Source of the DNA: Corynebacterium oculi
GTDB taxonomy: Bacteria; Actinomycetota; Actinomycetes; Mycobacteriales; Mycobacteriaceae
Assembly: GCF_001412105.1 (NCBI RefSeq)
Contig: NZ_LKST01000001.1
Coordinates: 434,001 to 498,000 of the forward strand
Reading direction: 5' to 3'
DNA length: 64,000 nt
The position numbers and the translations under genes are program-made. Under the pieces are notes generated by a model. The model ran no database searches and was not told the origin of the DNA. It saw nothing but the letters and a program-made list of their open reading frames with translations. How positions within the stretch are numbered: the first letter of the stretch is position 1; the number at the start of each line of letters is the position of its first letter. Below are positions 20,834-30,992 of this stretch, piece after piece.

Positions 20834-20853
20834 AACTAGTAAAACTAGCACAA
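20825..20853. promoter_or_regulatory. ACTAG-repeat operator between gntR and tex
   Basis: Three ACTAG boxes form two overlapping palindromes: ACTAG-N5-CTAGT (20826-20840) and CTAGT-AAA-ACTAG (20836-20848). AACTAGCACAA also occurs twice, 18 bp apart. It lies in the divergent gntR/tex promoter region. Confidence 0.65.
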
Positions 20854-20878
20854 TGGTGGGCAGGGGGCTACCGCTACA

Positions 20879-23215
20879 ATGAACCGAATGATCGCAGCCA
20901 CCATCGCCCAGGAGATCGGCGCGGGCCGGGAGCAGGTCGAGGCCGCCCTGCGCCTGCTTGAGGAGGGCAACACCGTGCCCTTCATCGCGCGCTACCGCAA
21001 GGAGGCCACCGGCGGCCTCGACGACACTGCCCTGCGCACCGTCGAAGAACGCGCCACCTACCTGCGCGAACTCCAAGACCGCAAGGAAACGGTGCTGGCC
21101 GCCATCGAGGAACAGGGCAAGCTCGATGACACCCTGCGCGCCCTGATCGCGGAATGCACCACCAAGGCCCGCCTAGAGGACCTCTACGCGCCGTTTAAAA
21201 AGCGCCGCAAAACCAAAGCAGACAAGGCCCGCGAGGCCGGGCTGGAACCGCTGACCGACGCCCTCATCGCCGATTCCTCCCTCGACCCGGAGAAAACCGC
21301 CGCCACCTACCTCACCGAGGGATACGCCGACGCCAAGGCCGCCCTCGACGGGGCACGGGCCATCCTCATCGACCGCTTTGCCCTCAACGCCGACCTCGTG
21401 GGCGAGGTGCGCGAGGAGGTATTCGAGCGCGGGCACCTGCGCTCCGGGGTGATCGAGGGCAAGGAAACCGAGGGGGCCAAATACAAGGACTACTTCGAGT
21501 TCTCCGAGCCGCTGCGCGCCCTGCCCAGCCACCGCATCCTCGCCCTGTTGCGCGGGGAGGCCGAGGGCGTGCTGCGCCTCGACCTTGACGCGGGTGAGGA
21601 CGAACTCTACGAGGGCATGATCGCCCGCGCCTTCGACCTGGACACCCACTCCTCGCGCTGGCTTGCCGACGCCGTGCGCTGGGGCTGGCGCACCAAACTA
21701 GAGGTCTCCTCCGGCCTCGACGCCCGCACCCGGCTCAAGGAACGCGCCGAGCAGGGGGCACTAGCGGTCTTTGCCGCCAACCTACGCGACGTGCTGCTCG
21801 CCGCCCCCGCCGGGCCCAAGGCCGTGCTCGGGCTCGACCCCGGCTACCGCAACGGCGTGAAGTGCGCGGTGGTAGACGCCACCGGAAAGGTGCTTGATGC
21901 CGCCATCGTCCACCCTCACCAACCGCAAAACCGCTGGAAGCAGGCCCTAGAGACCCTGGTGGCCCTGTGCTCCCGGCACGGGGTGGAACTCCTCGCCGTG
22001 GGCAACGGAACGGCCTCGCGCGAATCGGAAAAACTCGCCCGCGAGGTGGCAGACTCCCTCGCCCAGGCTGGAGCGGCGCGCCCCACCCCCGTGGTGGTCT
22101 CCGAATCCGGGGCCTCGGTGTACTCGGCCTCCGAGCTGGCAGCCCAGGAATTCCCCCACATGGACGTCTCCCTGCGCGGGGCGGTCTCCATCGCCCGCCG
22201 CCTCCAAGATCCCCTGGCGGAATTGGTCAAGATCGACCCCAAGGCCATTGGCGTGGGCCAATACCAGCACGACGTCAACCAGGCGGCCCTGGCCCGCACC
22301 CTCGACGGCGTGGTGGAGGATGCCGTCAACGGCGTGGGCGTGGACCTCAACTCCGCCTCCGCGCCACTGCTTACCAGGGTTGCCGGAGTCACGGCCACCG
22401 TGGCCGAGAACATCGTGGCCTATCGGGACGAGCACGGGGCCTTTAGCACCCGCAAGGAACTGGGCAAGGTACCGCGCCTGGGCCCCAAGGCCTTTGAACA
22501 GTGCGCGGGCTTCCTGCGCATCAACGGCGGTGCCGAACCCCTCGACGCCTCGGCCGTCCACCCCGAGGCCTACCCCGTGGTGGAGCGCATCGCCGCCGCC
22601 CAGGGCTGCGCGGTGGCCGAACTCATCGGCAACACCCGCCTGCTCAAGGGGCTGCGCCCCGGTGACTACGCGGACGAGACCTTTGGCGTTCCCACGGTCA
22701 CGGACATCATCGCGGAGCTGGACAAGCCGGGCCGCGATCCCCGCCCGGAGTTCACTACCGCCACCTTCAAGGAAGGGGTGGAAAAGGTCTCCGACCTGGA
22801 ACCCGGCATGATCCTGGAGGGCACCGTCTCCAACGTGGCGGCCTTCGGGGCCTTCGTGGATATCGGAGTACACCAGGACGGGCTGGTACACGTCTCGGCC
22901 ATGTCCAAGAACTTCGTTTCCGACCCGCGCGACGTGGTGCGCTCCGGGGAAGTGGTGCGCGTGAAAGTCCTTGACGTGGACGTGGAGCGCAAGCGCATCT
23001 CGCTCACCCTGCGGCTCGACGATGACCCCGGTTCCACCCGCGAGGAGAAACCCACGGGGAAGAACAGGCGCGGCGCTAATAAGCGTGGCGGGGATAAGGC
23101 CGCTCGGTCTGGGCGGAACCAGAGTGGACGAGGAGGCCGCCACCGCGGTGGTGCGGGAACCTCCGCCGGTGGTTCGATGGCAGAGGCTCTTAAACGCGCC
23201 GGGTTTGGTGCTTAG
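20879..23215 (+). CDS. tex: Tex-family RNA-binding transcription accessory protein
   Basis: This 778-residue Tex protein is a conserved nucleic-acid-binding factor related to Spt6, thought to act in transcription. Domain order: N-terminal helical Tex domain (ATIAQEIGAGREQVEAAL), a YqgF/RuvC-like fold (VLGLDPGYRNGVKCAVVDA), helix-hairpin-helix segments (VAGVTATVAENIVAYRDEHG), and an S1 RNA-binding domain (GMILEGTVSNVAAFGAFVDI, HQDGLVHVS) near residues 640-710. A basic, Gly-rich tail (NRRGANKRGGDK) follows. The 3' end overlaps the convergent broken gene by ~26 nt. Confidence 0.95.
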   Translation: MNRMIAATIAQEIGAGREQVEAALRLLEEGNTVPFIARYRKEATGGLDDTALRTVEERATYLRELQDRKETVLAAIEEQGKLDDTLRALIAECTTKARLEDLYAPFKKRRKTKADKAREAGLEPLTDALIADSSLDPEKTAATYLTEGYADAKAALDGARAILIDRFALNADLVGEVREEVFERGHLRSGVIEGKETEGAKYKDYFEFSEPLRALPSHRILALLRGEAEGVLRLDLDAGEDELYEGMIARAFDLDTHSSRWLADAVRWGWRTKLEVSSGLDARTRLKERAEQGALAVFAANLRDVLLAAPAGPKAVLGLDPGYRNGVKCAVVDATGKVLDAAIVHPHQPQNRWKQALETLVALCSRHGVELLAVGNGTASRESEKLAREVADSLAQAGAARPTPVVVSESGASVYSASELAAQEFPHMDVSLRGAVSIARRLQDPLAELVKIDPKAIGVGQYQHDVNQAALARTLDGVVEDAVNGVGVDLNSASAPLLTRVAGVTATVAENIVAYRDEHGAFSTRKELGKVPRLGPKAFEQCAGFLRINGGAEPLDASAVHPEAYPVVERIAAAQGCAVAELIGNTRLLKGLRPGDYADETFGVPTVTDIIAELDKPGRDPRPEFTTATFKEGVEKVSDLEPGMILEGTVSNVAAFGAFVDIGVHQDGLVHVSAMSKNFVSDPRDVVRSGEVVRVKVLDVDVERKRISLTLRLDDDPGSTREEKPTGKNRRGANKRGGDKAARSGRNQSGRGGRHRGGAGTSAGGSMAEALKRAGFGA

Positions 23216-23838
23216 GTGTTTTCTTCTGCGGTAGCGGAATGAAGCCCCAGAGCTTCCGGGGCTTCGGCAGGAGCCTCGGCGGCGTGCGGCCGACCATGTA
23301 GTAGTACTTATCGGGAACCTCGACATCGATGCGATCGGCGATGTTGGTCTGGATACGGGCGTACGAAATCTCGGACCTGGGTGACAGCGGATACACCATG
23401 ATCTGGTTCCTCTCTTCTAGCGCTATGGCCAGCGTACTTCTCCACGGAGCAGGGTGTCCATTGGCCGTCGATGGGTAACCAAAGAACGGGACGGGGATGG
23501 AGTACTTGGGCACCGGACCTTACCCAATATAATTCCGTGGGCGTCAGCAGGGCGCTGCCGCTGAGTTCCTCCAGCGCGTTCCACCCCATTTCTCGGAGCA
23601 ATGTGGAAGAGTCTTGAGTCTTATCCACCGCCCAAGTGAACCGCTGCCACCACTCGGCGCGATTATCCGCCAGCACCTTTTGAATATGTGCCTTGGTGTT
23701 CAACCGGATCGTCCACACCACCGTGATGAACCCCAGGACGGATACCGCCACCTGTATCGCGCGCCAGACCAGATCCCAGTTCCAGTCCGCCGTGTGACTC
23801 TGCACCGCGCCGATGAGCGTCTCCCCATGTTCCAACAT
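23190..23838 (-). pseudogene. Membrane-anchored hypothetical protein, probable frameshift
   Basis: The frame from 23838 gives a short N-terminus, one TM (AIQVAVSVLGFITVVWTI) and a soluble part to ELSGSALLTPTELYWV. It then becomes an Arg/His/Pro-rich, improbable tail ending at 23308. A second frame on the same strand supplies a better continuation (VPKYSIPVPFFGYPS, NQIMVYPLSPRSEISYARI, VPDKYYYMVGRTPPRLL) down to 23190. It begins just after an in-frame stop at ~23525. One extra base around 23515-23523 would explain both. Two overlapping genes are less likely. Function is unknown. Confidence 0.55.
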
Positions 23839-23880
23839 TTCCTTTACCCCCGATATGCGTATTCCCCGATTATGCCCTAA

Positions 23881-24993
23881 TTAAGGGCGTGGCACCCCGC
23901 CGGGCAGGCTGATGAGTTCGTGCCCCATCTCCTGGGCCAGGGCGGCGTAGTTGCGCACGAACTCCGCGCTGCGTTTCCCGGAGGCGCAGTACACCACCAC
24001 GCGCCGGGTGGACAGCGAGTTTAATGCCGCGCGAACCTGCTCACCGGCCTCGTCGAGGGCGCTCAACGGCAGCCTGTGGGGGCGTATCGGTGCGGGGAGA
24101 TCGGCCAGCAGGGATTCGTGTGGCTCGCGCACGTCGAGGGCGGTGGCGGTGCCCGCGCGGAGCTCGGCAAGCAGCACGCGGGCGGCCTCGGGATCGCCGG
24201 GCGCGGCGCAGGCCGCGGCCGCGTAGGAGTCCTGCAATTCCTGCACGCGGGGGCGGGCGGGGTCGGCGGTGACGGTGAGGGTGCGCAGCGTGGCGGCGAG
24301 GGCGTCGTAGGAGGTCACGCGCCCGGGGATCACGGGGTGCAGGCCGCTGAGGTGTTTGATGGCCTCCGTGGCCATGAGGTTTCCCACTACCGCCGTGGTG
24401 GCACCGAGCACGCCCGCCGTGGCGCAGTCGGGGGCAAAATCGGGGCCGGGCTGGGTGGGAAAGAGATCGCGCAGCCCCACTCCGCCCCCGGGTGCGGCGG
24501 TCCCGGAGTGCCACAGGGCTACCTGCCCGGAAAAGCGCAGAACCGTGCCCCAGATCAGGGGGGTGCCGGTGATCTCGGCTGCGTCGGCGCTGAGGTACTT
24601 GGTGGCAAAGGAATCGGAGCCGTCGATCACCAGGTCGGCGGCGCGGAAGAGGCCAAGGGCGTTATGCACATCGAGGCGGGAGAACAGCGCGGTAACGTTG
24701 ATTCCGGGCTGCAACTCTCGCAGCCGAGCGGCGGCCACCTCCACCTTGGGTTTTCCCTCGTCGGAGGCACCGAAGAGGATCTGCCGGTGGATATTGCTGA
24801 GGTTCACCACGTCGTCGTCGATCATGCTCAACCGCCCCACCCCTGCCCCGGCGAGGGATTGCAGCAGGGGGCAGCCCAAACCACCGGCGCCGATGACCAG
24901 CACGTGCGCGCGGCGAAGGCGTTCTTGACTTTCCAGGCTAAAACCCGGCAGGGCCAATTGGCGGGCCACCCGGCGTAGTTCCTGCTCGTTCAT
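23881..24993 (-). CDS. thiF: Sulfur-carrier adenylyltransferase ThiF/MoeB with rhodanese domain
   Basis: This 370-residue E1-like enzyme adenylates the ThiS C-terminus for sulfur transfer in thiazole synthesis. The ATP-binding motif is GAGGLGCPLLQSLAGAGVG, with the acidic IDDDVV and the catalytic region SNIHRQILF. The C-terminal ~100 residues are a rhodanese domain with active-site Cys in VVYCASGKRSAEF. ATG 24993 is 3 nt after thiG. It is last in the thiE-O-S-G-F operon. ThiF and MoeB cannot be separated by sequence alone; context favours thiamine. Confidence 0.9.
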   Translation of the reverse strand: MNEQELRRVARQLALPGFSLESQERLRRAHVLVIGAGGLGCPLLQSLAGAGVGRLSMIDDDVVNLSNIHRQILFGASDEGKPKVEVAAARLRELQPGINVTALFSRLDVHNALGLFRAADLVIDGSDSFATKYLSADAAEITGTPLIWGTVLRFSGQVALWHSGTAAPGGGVGLRDLFPTQPGPDFAPDCATAGVLGATTAVVGNLMATEAIKHLSGLHPVIPGRVTSYDALAATLRTLTVTADPARPRVQELQDSYAAAACAAPGDPEAARVLLAELRAGTATALDVREPHESLLADLPAPIRPHRLPLSALDEAGEQVRAALNSLSTRRVVVYCASGKRSAEFVRNYAALAQEMGHELISLPGGVPRP

Positions 24994-24996
24994 GGC

Positions 24997-25975
<979 letters not shown>

Positions 25976-25979
<4 letters not shown>

Positions 25980-27097
25980 TGTTCCTCCCTGTGGCGTTGC
26001 GGGTGGCAAGCACCGATGTCATAGCCGGGGTCGATCCCCAGGGCCAGGCGCGCGCCGACGAGCCCGCCCAGGGCCGCCAGCAAGATGCCGTGGCGGAAGT
26101 ACCCGGTAGAAACCACCGTATCCCCGATGAGCCCCAGGTAGGGCAGATCGTCCGGGGTGCCGGGGCGCGCGCCCGTGCCCCATTCCACCAGGTCCGCCTC
26201 CTCTAAACCGGGCACGATCCGGCAGGAATCGCGCAGCAGATCGCGCACCGAACCCAGGGGAATATCGGCGCGGTGATCCTCCCGCGAGGTCGCCCCGATG
26301 GCGATCGTCTCGCCCCGGGGAATGAGGTAGATGGGGCGATCCTCCACGAAGCCGCGCACCACCCGATTGAGCAGGCCGGGGCAGCGCGCGATCAGAATGT
26401 CCCCGTACACCGGCCGCAAGGCTAAGCCCGCGGTGAGGCGGGAGGCGCCGAGCCCCGCCGCCAGCACCACGCGCGCGCCCCGCGTATCGACGTCCCCCCG
26501 ATCCGTGTGCAGTTCTTTCTCGCCCACCCCGGTCACGGTGGCGGGCAGGAACTCCACCCCCCGGCGGAGCAGCGCGTCCTTTAGCGCTGCGGTAAAAAGC
26601 CGAGGCGCCACCTGGGTATCGCCGGGAATGGAGACCGCACCGGCTAAGGCGGGGGAGAGGGCCGGTTCCAGCCGACGCGCTTGGCGCACCCCCAGGGGCT
26701 CCACCGTCATGCCGTGTGCCTGCTGGTGAGCGGTGAGCTCGCGCAGGTGGTGCGCGTCCGCGCGGTCGGCGGCCACCACGAGGGTGCCCTCTCCACGAAA
26801 TCCGGTGGGAAGATCGGTAGCCTCGGCCACCCGACGGATCAGGCTGGGATACAACCGGGCCGATTCCAGCATGAGGGGATACAGGGCTTCTTGGCGGTAC
26901 TGCACCTCCGCCACCGGGGCGAGCATGCCCCCGGCGTACCGGGAGGCGCCGCTGACCGGGGCGGGGTCAATCACGGTCACCGCGAGGCCGCTTCCGGCGA
27001 TCTCCGTCAGCTCAAAGGCCGTGCACAGGCCGACGATCCCGGCCCCCACCACGATCACCCGTTCCGGCAGGCCGTGTTGGCGGAGCGTGGCGCTCAT
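25976..27097 (-). CDS. thiO: Glycine oxidase ThiO
   Basis: This 373-residue FAD-dependent amine oxidase makes dehydroglycine for ThiG, the aerobic alternative to ThiH. The N-terminal dinucleotide fold is VIVVGAGIVGLCTAFELTE, followed by ASRYAGGMLAPVAE typical of ThiO. The C-terminal FAD contact is GYFRHGILLAALGG. It overlaps thiE and thiS by 4 nt each. Confidence 0.94.
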
Positions 27098-27723
27098 GCA
27101 AACGCCCCGAGCACGCTGCGGGTTACGGCCTCGGGGTCCTCGGCGCGCATGAGGCCCCGGCTCAAGGCCACGCCGGCCACCCCCGTGTCCGCGAGCGCCG
27201 GGGCGTCCTGGGCGGTGACGTCACCGATGGCCACCACCGGAACCCTTGAGGCCTGCACCAGGGGTATATAGCCTGCCACCCCCAGGGGCGGGCGGCCGGA
27301 ATCCTTGGTGGGGGTGGGGCGATACGGCCCGGCGCCGATGTAATCAATGGCCTCGGCCACCTCGTTGGCGGCCTCCACCAACGGCAGGGTGCCGGTGGTC
27401 AGGCCGATGATGGCCCGGGGCCCCAGGATCGCGCGGGCATCGCGCACGGGGAGGTCATCTTGCCCCAGGTGTACCCCGTGGACGTGCTCGCCGCGGTGCA
27501 TGAGGGCGGCGGCGATGTCCACGCGGTCGTCGATAAGCACCCTGGTGGCGGGATTGGCCCGGGCCACGGCCCTAGCTACCTCGGTGGCGAGGCTGAGCAG
27601 ATCGCGGGGGGAGATGGGCTTGCTGCGCACCTGCACCACCCCGGCCCCGCCGCGCGCCGCGGCGGCGGCCACGCCCACGGCATCGCCCGGGCCGGTGACC
27701 AGGTAGCACCGTAGATCCAGCAT
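27094..27723 (-). CDS. thiE: Thiamine-phosphate synthase
   Basis: ThiE joins HMP-pyrophosphate and thiazole phosphate to thiamine phosphate. The 209-residue TIM barrel shows GAGVVQVRSK, VLIDDRVDIAA, HLGQDDLP, YIGAGPYRPTPTK and VVAIGDV. The ATG at 27723 (MLDLRCYLVTG) is chosen because it has a GGAGA ribosome binding site right at the end of the TPP riboswitch. A longer frame to 27786 would translate through the aptamer. First gene of the thi operon. Confidence 0.94.
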   Translation of the reverse strand: MLDLRCYLVTGPGDAVGVAAAAARGGAGVVQVRSKPISPRDLLSLATEVARAVARANPATRVLIDDRVDIAAALMHRGEHVHGVHLGQDDLPVRDARAILGPRAIIGLTTGTLPLVEAANEVAEAIDYIGAGPYRPTPTKDSGRPPLGVAGYIPLVQASRVPVVAIGDVTAQDAPALADTGVAGVALSRGLMRAEDPEAVTRSVLGAFA

Positions 27724-27732
27724 GATTCTCCT

Positions 27733-27828
27733 TGCTTCCTTCGCCGGTATGATCCGGGCAGGTTCGACGGTCCGCGCGGCGGGCAAAGCGCGTTCTCAGC
27801 CCGCTTGGCCGCGGGCTCCCGTGAGGCT
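27733..27828 (-). ncRNA. TPP riboswitch (THI element)
   Basis: On the minus strand the leader carries the conserved TPP aptamer landmarks: GGGCTGAGA after a GC stem (CGGGAGCCCG), then ACCTG, CCGGATCATACCGG and GAAGGAAG. It ends about 9 nt before the thiE start, overlapping the ribosome binding region. Thiamine pyrophosphate should lower expression of thiEOSGF, probably by sequestering the ribosome binding site. Confidence 0.9.
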
Positions 27829-27856
27829 GTGGCCCAGTGTAGCGCGGTGGGTGGGT

Positions 27857-27886
27857 TTGGTGATCGCCGGGGTGCAGTGGAATAAT
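27857..27886 (+). promoter_or_regulatory. Candidate promoter of rplS
   Basis: TTGGTG (27857-27862), an 18-bp spacer and AATAAT (27881-27886), about 140 bp before rplS. This is a pattern match only. Confidence 0.4.
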
Positions 27887-28027
27887 GAACAGGTTGCTTG
27901 CTCAGCCTGCCTTGTTTTCTTGGGGGCGGGCACGCGGCGAAGATATGTCACGGATACGAACCGGCCGAGCGCCCGGAAGGGAAGCGCCGCCAGGGTCCTC
28001 TTTCCCGAAGATTAAGGATTGTTTCTC

Positions 28028-28369
28028 ATGAACATTCTCGACAAGGTCGATGCAGCCCAGCTCCGCGATGATATCCCGGACTTCCGCCCCGGCGATACCC
28101 TGGGCGTGAACGTCAAGGTGATCGAGGGTTCCAACGAGCGCACCCAGCTCTTCACTGGCGTGGTGATCCGCCGTCAGGGTTCCGGCATCCGCGAGACCTT
28201 CACCGTGCGCAAGGTGTCCTTCGGCATCGGCGTGGAGCGTACCTTCCCGGTGCACTCCCCGAACATTGCCTCCATCGAGGTCACCCGCCGCGGCCGCGTG
28301 CGCCGCGCCAAGCTGTACTACCTGCGCAACCTGCGCGGTAAGGCAGCTCGCATTAAGGAGCGCCGCTAG
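28028..28369 (+). CDS. rplS: 50S ribosomal protein L19
   Basis: L19 sits at the 30S-50S interface. The 113-residue protein is canonical: [74 protein letters not shown] 28028 follows AAGGATTG; an in-frame ATG at 28019 is too close to the ribosome binding site. It is detached from trmD, next to which it usually lies. Confidence 0.97.
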   Translation: MNILDKVDAAQLRDDIPDFRPGDTLGVNVKVIEGSNERTQLFTGVVIRRQGSGIRETFTVRKVSFGIGVERTFPVHSPNIASIEVTRRGRVRRAKLYYLRNLRGKAARIKERR

Positions 28370-28385
28370 TCCTCCACGGCGTACC

Positions 28386-28433
28386 GATACCCCCGCGATC
28401 CCGGTTATCCGGGCGCGGGGGTATCGCGCGTTT
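28386..28433 (+). terminator. Terminator after rplS
   Basis: A perfect 12-bp stem (GATACCCCCGCG, 28386-28397; CGCGGGGGTATC, 28414-28425) encloses a second CCCGG/CCGGG hairpin. The following T-run is short. Confidence 0.7.
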
Positions 28434-28647
28434 GGGTGGGGATATCGGGGCTTATCGACGTCGCTGATCCGGGGCAGTGCGTGCTTACCCGTGCGAAGTC
28501 CTCCGCTCGAAGTCCGGCAGAATGAGCCTGGCGACGCAGCGGCGCTGTGGTGTGTGCGGCTGTGCGCGGGCCGGGCACAACCCCGGCGGTGGGGGTTCAG
28601 CCTGGGTTCCACGGGATTGCCGGGGCTGCCTGCTAGAGTCGAGAGCC
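28434..28647. other. Intergenic region before lepB with an 11-mer repeat copy
   Basis: About 210 bp without a credible gene. It carries the only intergenic copy of CGTCGATAAGC (reverse orientation, 28450-28460). A frame running into lepB from 28477 is Cys/Arg-rich and unlike a protein. Confidence 0.5.
28450..28460 (-). repeat. Intergenic copy of the 11-mer CGTCGATAAGC
   Basis: GCTTATCGACG on the + strand. It is the only one of nine exact copies in the window that lies outside a gene; the others are at 13548, 15969, 20542, 27528, 43091, 48570, 55459 and 62690. Confidence 0.6.
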
Positions 28648-29451
28648 GTGACTGATTCTTCTCGTGCTTCCCGTGCCGCCGAGGGCTCCGCAGCTGAGGA
28701 CGCTAAGGCAACCAAGAAAGAGAAAAAAGAACTGCCGTGGTACCTGGAAATACCGCTGATCATCGGCGTGACCTTCCTGATCGTCTTTTTGGTGCAAACC
28801 TTCGTGGGGCGCGTGTACATGATCCCCAGCGCTTCGATGGAGCCCACGCTGCATGGTTGTGATGGTTGCACGGGCGACCGCATCGCGGTGGAGAAGGTGT
28901 CCTATTACTTCTCCGAGCCCAAGCCGGGTGACGTGGTGGTCTTTGCCGGTACTCCCTCCTGGAACGAGAACTTTGTTTCCCAGCGCTCGGAGAACCCAGT
29001 GGTGCGCGGCTTCCAGGAGCTGGGTTCCTACGTGGGCCTGGTGGCCCCCGATGAGAACAACCTGGTCAAGCGCGTGATCGCCACCGAGGGGCAGACGGTG
29101 TCCTGCCAGGAGGGCGATCCGGCCGTGATGGTGGACGGCGAACCCACCGATCAGTCCTTCACCCTTGACCCGCCGCAGTTCCCGGTTGTTGGTGAGGGCG
29201 GCTCTGATGCCTGCGGCGGCCCGTACTTTGGCCCCGTGACAGTGCCGGAGGGCAACGTGTGGGTGATGGGGGATAATCGCACCAATTCCGGGGATTCTCG
29301 TGCGCACATGGGCGACGAGTACCAGGGCACCGTTCCGGTGGAGAACATTCGAGGCAAGACGGTGGCGCGGATCTGGCCGCTGAACCGCATCGGCCTGGTG
29401 GACTCCCCGGATCTTCAGAATGACGCCGCGGCGGAGGGAGCGGCCGCCTAA
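28648..29451 (+). CDS. lepB: Signal peptidase I
   Basis: This type I signal peptidase cleaves Sec and Tat signal peptides. From GTG 28648 the protein has 267 residues: a charged cytoplasmic head, one TM (residues ~32-52), the catalytic serine in [10 protein letters not shown] (Ser63) and the catalytic lysine in [12 protein letters not shown] (Lys141), then the box-[12 protein letters not shown]. The longer frame from 28477 is rejected for its unlikely composition. rnhB begins 2 nt after the stop. The protein would process the many exported products in this window. Confidence 0.95.
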   Translation: MTDSSRASRAAEGSAAEDAKATKKEKKELPWYLEIPLIIGVTFLIVFLVQTFVGRVYMIPSASMEPTLHGCDGCTGDRIAVEKVSYYFSEPKPGDVVVFAGTPSWNENFVSQRSENPVVRGFQELGSYVGLVAPDENNLVKRVIATEGQTVSCQEGDPAVMVDGEPTDQSFTLDPPQFPVVGEGGSDACGGPYFGPVTVPEGNVWVMGDNRTNSGDSRAHMGDEYQGTVPVENIRGKTVARIWPLNRIGLVDSPDLQNDAAAEGAAA

Positions 29452-29453
29452 TC

Positions 29454-30104
29454 ATGCGTCGCCTGACGCAACTGCGCACCCTGGAGGTGGCGCTGGATCG
29501 CGCGGGGCTGGGCCCGGTGGCGGGGGTAGACGAGGCCGGGCGCGGCGCCTGCGCCGGGCCCTTGACCATCGGGGCCTGCGTGCTTCCGCCGGGCGCCATC
29601 GCGGAGTTGGATCGCCTCACCGATTCCAAGAAACTCACCCCCGCCGCGCGCGAGCGCCTCTTCCCGCTGATTAAGCGCCACGCGCTCGCCTGGGCCGTGG
29701 TGGTGGTCAGCGCACAGGACATTGACGCCTACGGCATCCAGCGCGCCAACGTTTCCGGCATGCGGCGCGCGGTGGTGGCCCTGGATAAGGTTCCCGGCTA
29801 TGTGCTCAGCGACGCCGTGAGGATCCCGGGAATGCGCCAGCCCCACCTGCCGATCATCGGCGGGGACGCCGCCGCCCGGTGCATCGCCGCCGCCAGCGTT
29901 CTGGCTAAGGTCACCAGGGATCACATGATGGCGGACCTCGACGCTCAATATCCCGGTTACGGATTCGCCGGGCACAAGGGGTACGGCACAAAGGCACACA
30001 TGGACGCGGTGCGCCGCCACGGGGCGAGCCCGGAGCATAGATACACTTACTCCAACGTGAGTGCTGCTCACTCCCAGTGGCTCCGAGGCCAGGATGCGCG
30101 CTGA
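29454..30104 (+). CDS. rnhB: Ribonuclease HII
   Basis: RNase HII removes ribonucleotides from RNA:DNA hybrids. The 216-residue protein has the catalytic [14 protein letters not shown], the LTDSKKL motif and [22 protein letters not shown]. The actinobacterial tail [20 protein letters not shown] is present. It is tightly packed behind lepB and followed by the DUF2469 gene, a standard actinobacterial order. Confidence 0.96.
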   Translation: MRRLTQLRTLEVALDRAGLGPVAGVDEAGRGACAGPLTIGACVLPPGAIAELDRLTDSKKLTPAARERLFPLIKRHALAWAVVVVSAQDIDAYGIQRANVSGMRRAVVALDKVPGYVLSDAVRIPGMRQPHLPIIGGDAAARCIAAASVLAKVTRDHMMADLDAQYPGYGFAGHKGYGTKAHMDAVRRHGASPEHRYTYSNVSAAHSQWLRGQDAR

Positions 30105-30164
30105 GCGCGCCGGTGTTTTTGTTGCGGGGGTGGGCGTTGAGATGAGGAAGGATATAGGAGCGCG

Positions 30165-30470
30165 ATGAGTGCGGAAGAGCTGGAAAACTACGAGGCCGAG
30201 GCGGAACTATCCCTCTACCGCGAATACCGCGATGTGGTCAGCCAGTTCTCCTACGTGGTGGAAACGGAGCGCCGTTTTTACCTGGCCAACGCGGTGGAGT
30301 TGATCCCTCACGGAAGTGGGGCGGACGTGTATTACGAGGTACGCATGTCCGATGCCTGGGTGTGGGACATGTATCGCCCCGCCCGATTCGTCCGGTACGT
30401 GCGGGTGATGACGTTTAAGGACGTGAACATCGAGGAACTGGATAAGCCGGATCTGGTGGTACCGGACTAG
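30165..30470 (+). CDS. DUF2469 family protein
   Basis: This 101-residue soluble acidic protein of the actinobacterial DUF2469 family begins MSAEELENYEAEAELSLYRE and contains the conserved VVETERRFYLAN. Its function is not established. Family members are regularly found between rnhB and yraN, as here. The ATG has GATATAGGAGCG upstream. Confidence 0.85.
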   Translation: MSAEELENYEAEAELSLYREYRDVVSQFSYVVETERRFYLANAVELIPHGSGADVYYEVRMSDAWVWDMYRPARFVRYVRVMTFKDVNIEELDKPDLVVPD

Positions 30471-30581
30471 GCCTGTCACCGCCAGCGCGAGCGGCACCCG
30501 GGGTGTGGATAACCGAGGTTATGCACACCCCTTTTTGTGTGTTCCCCGGCGGTGCGGGCTTTGCGGGGCAGGCTGGCGAGC

Positions 30582-30992
30582 ATGACTAAGACAACGGCAA
30601 TGGCGGCGATGGCTGCGATGACACTGGGCCGCCAAGGAGAGGCCTTCGCTGCGGCGTATTACCGTGAACGCGGTGCTCAGGTGGTGGGCATGAACGTGCG
30701 CTGCGCCTCCGGGGAAATCGACCTCATCGTGAGAGAACCCGGGGGAACGGTGGTGTTCGTGGAGGTCAAAACCCGCAGCGGGAACGCCTTCGGCGGGGCG
30801 GAGGCGGTGGATAGCCGCAAATTATCGCGCATGCGGCGCGCCGCCGCGCACTGGCTGCGGGATAAACCCTGGCAACGGGTGCGTTTCGACGTCCTCGTGC
30901 TCACCGTGGCGGACAGGGACGCCGATTCTCGGTGCGAGCGCCTGACCTTTCATGCACAGCGCTACGAGGGGGTGGAATCCGGTGCCCGCTGA
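30582..30992 (+). CDS. UPF0102 family protein YraN
   Basis: This 136-residue endonuclease-like fold protein of unknown function has the core motif LGRQGEAFAAAYYRERGA, then ASGEIDLIVREPGGTVVFVE, and VEVKTRSG, resembling Holliday-junction resolvase and PD-(D/E)XK folds. The start is taken as ATG 30582; ATG 30618 (MTLGRQ) is also possible. It overlaps the GTG of comM by 11 nt in the yraN-comM-dprA-xerC cluster. Confidence 0.85.
   Translation: MTKTTAMAAMAAMTLGRQGEAFAAAYYRERGAQVVGMNVRCASGEIDLIVREPGGTVVFVEVKTRSGNAFGGAEAVDSRKLSRMRRAAAHWLRDKPWQRVRFDVLVLTVADRDADSRCERLTFHAQRYEGVESGAR

Noticed and set aside
28477..28647. N-terminal extension of LepB
   Set aside because: The added 57 residues are Cys/Arg/Gly-rich with no relation to the family. 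The GTG at 28648 gives a normal signal peptidase.
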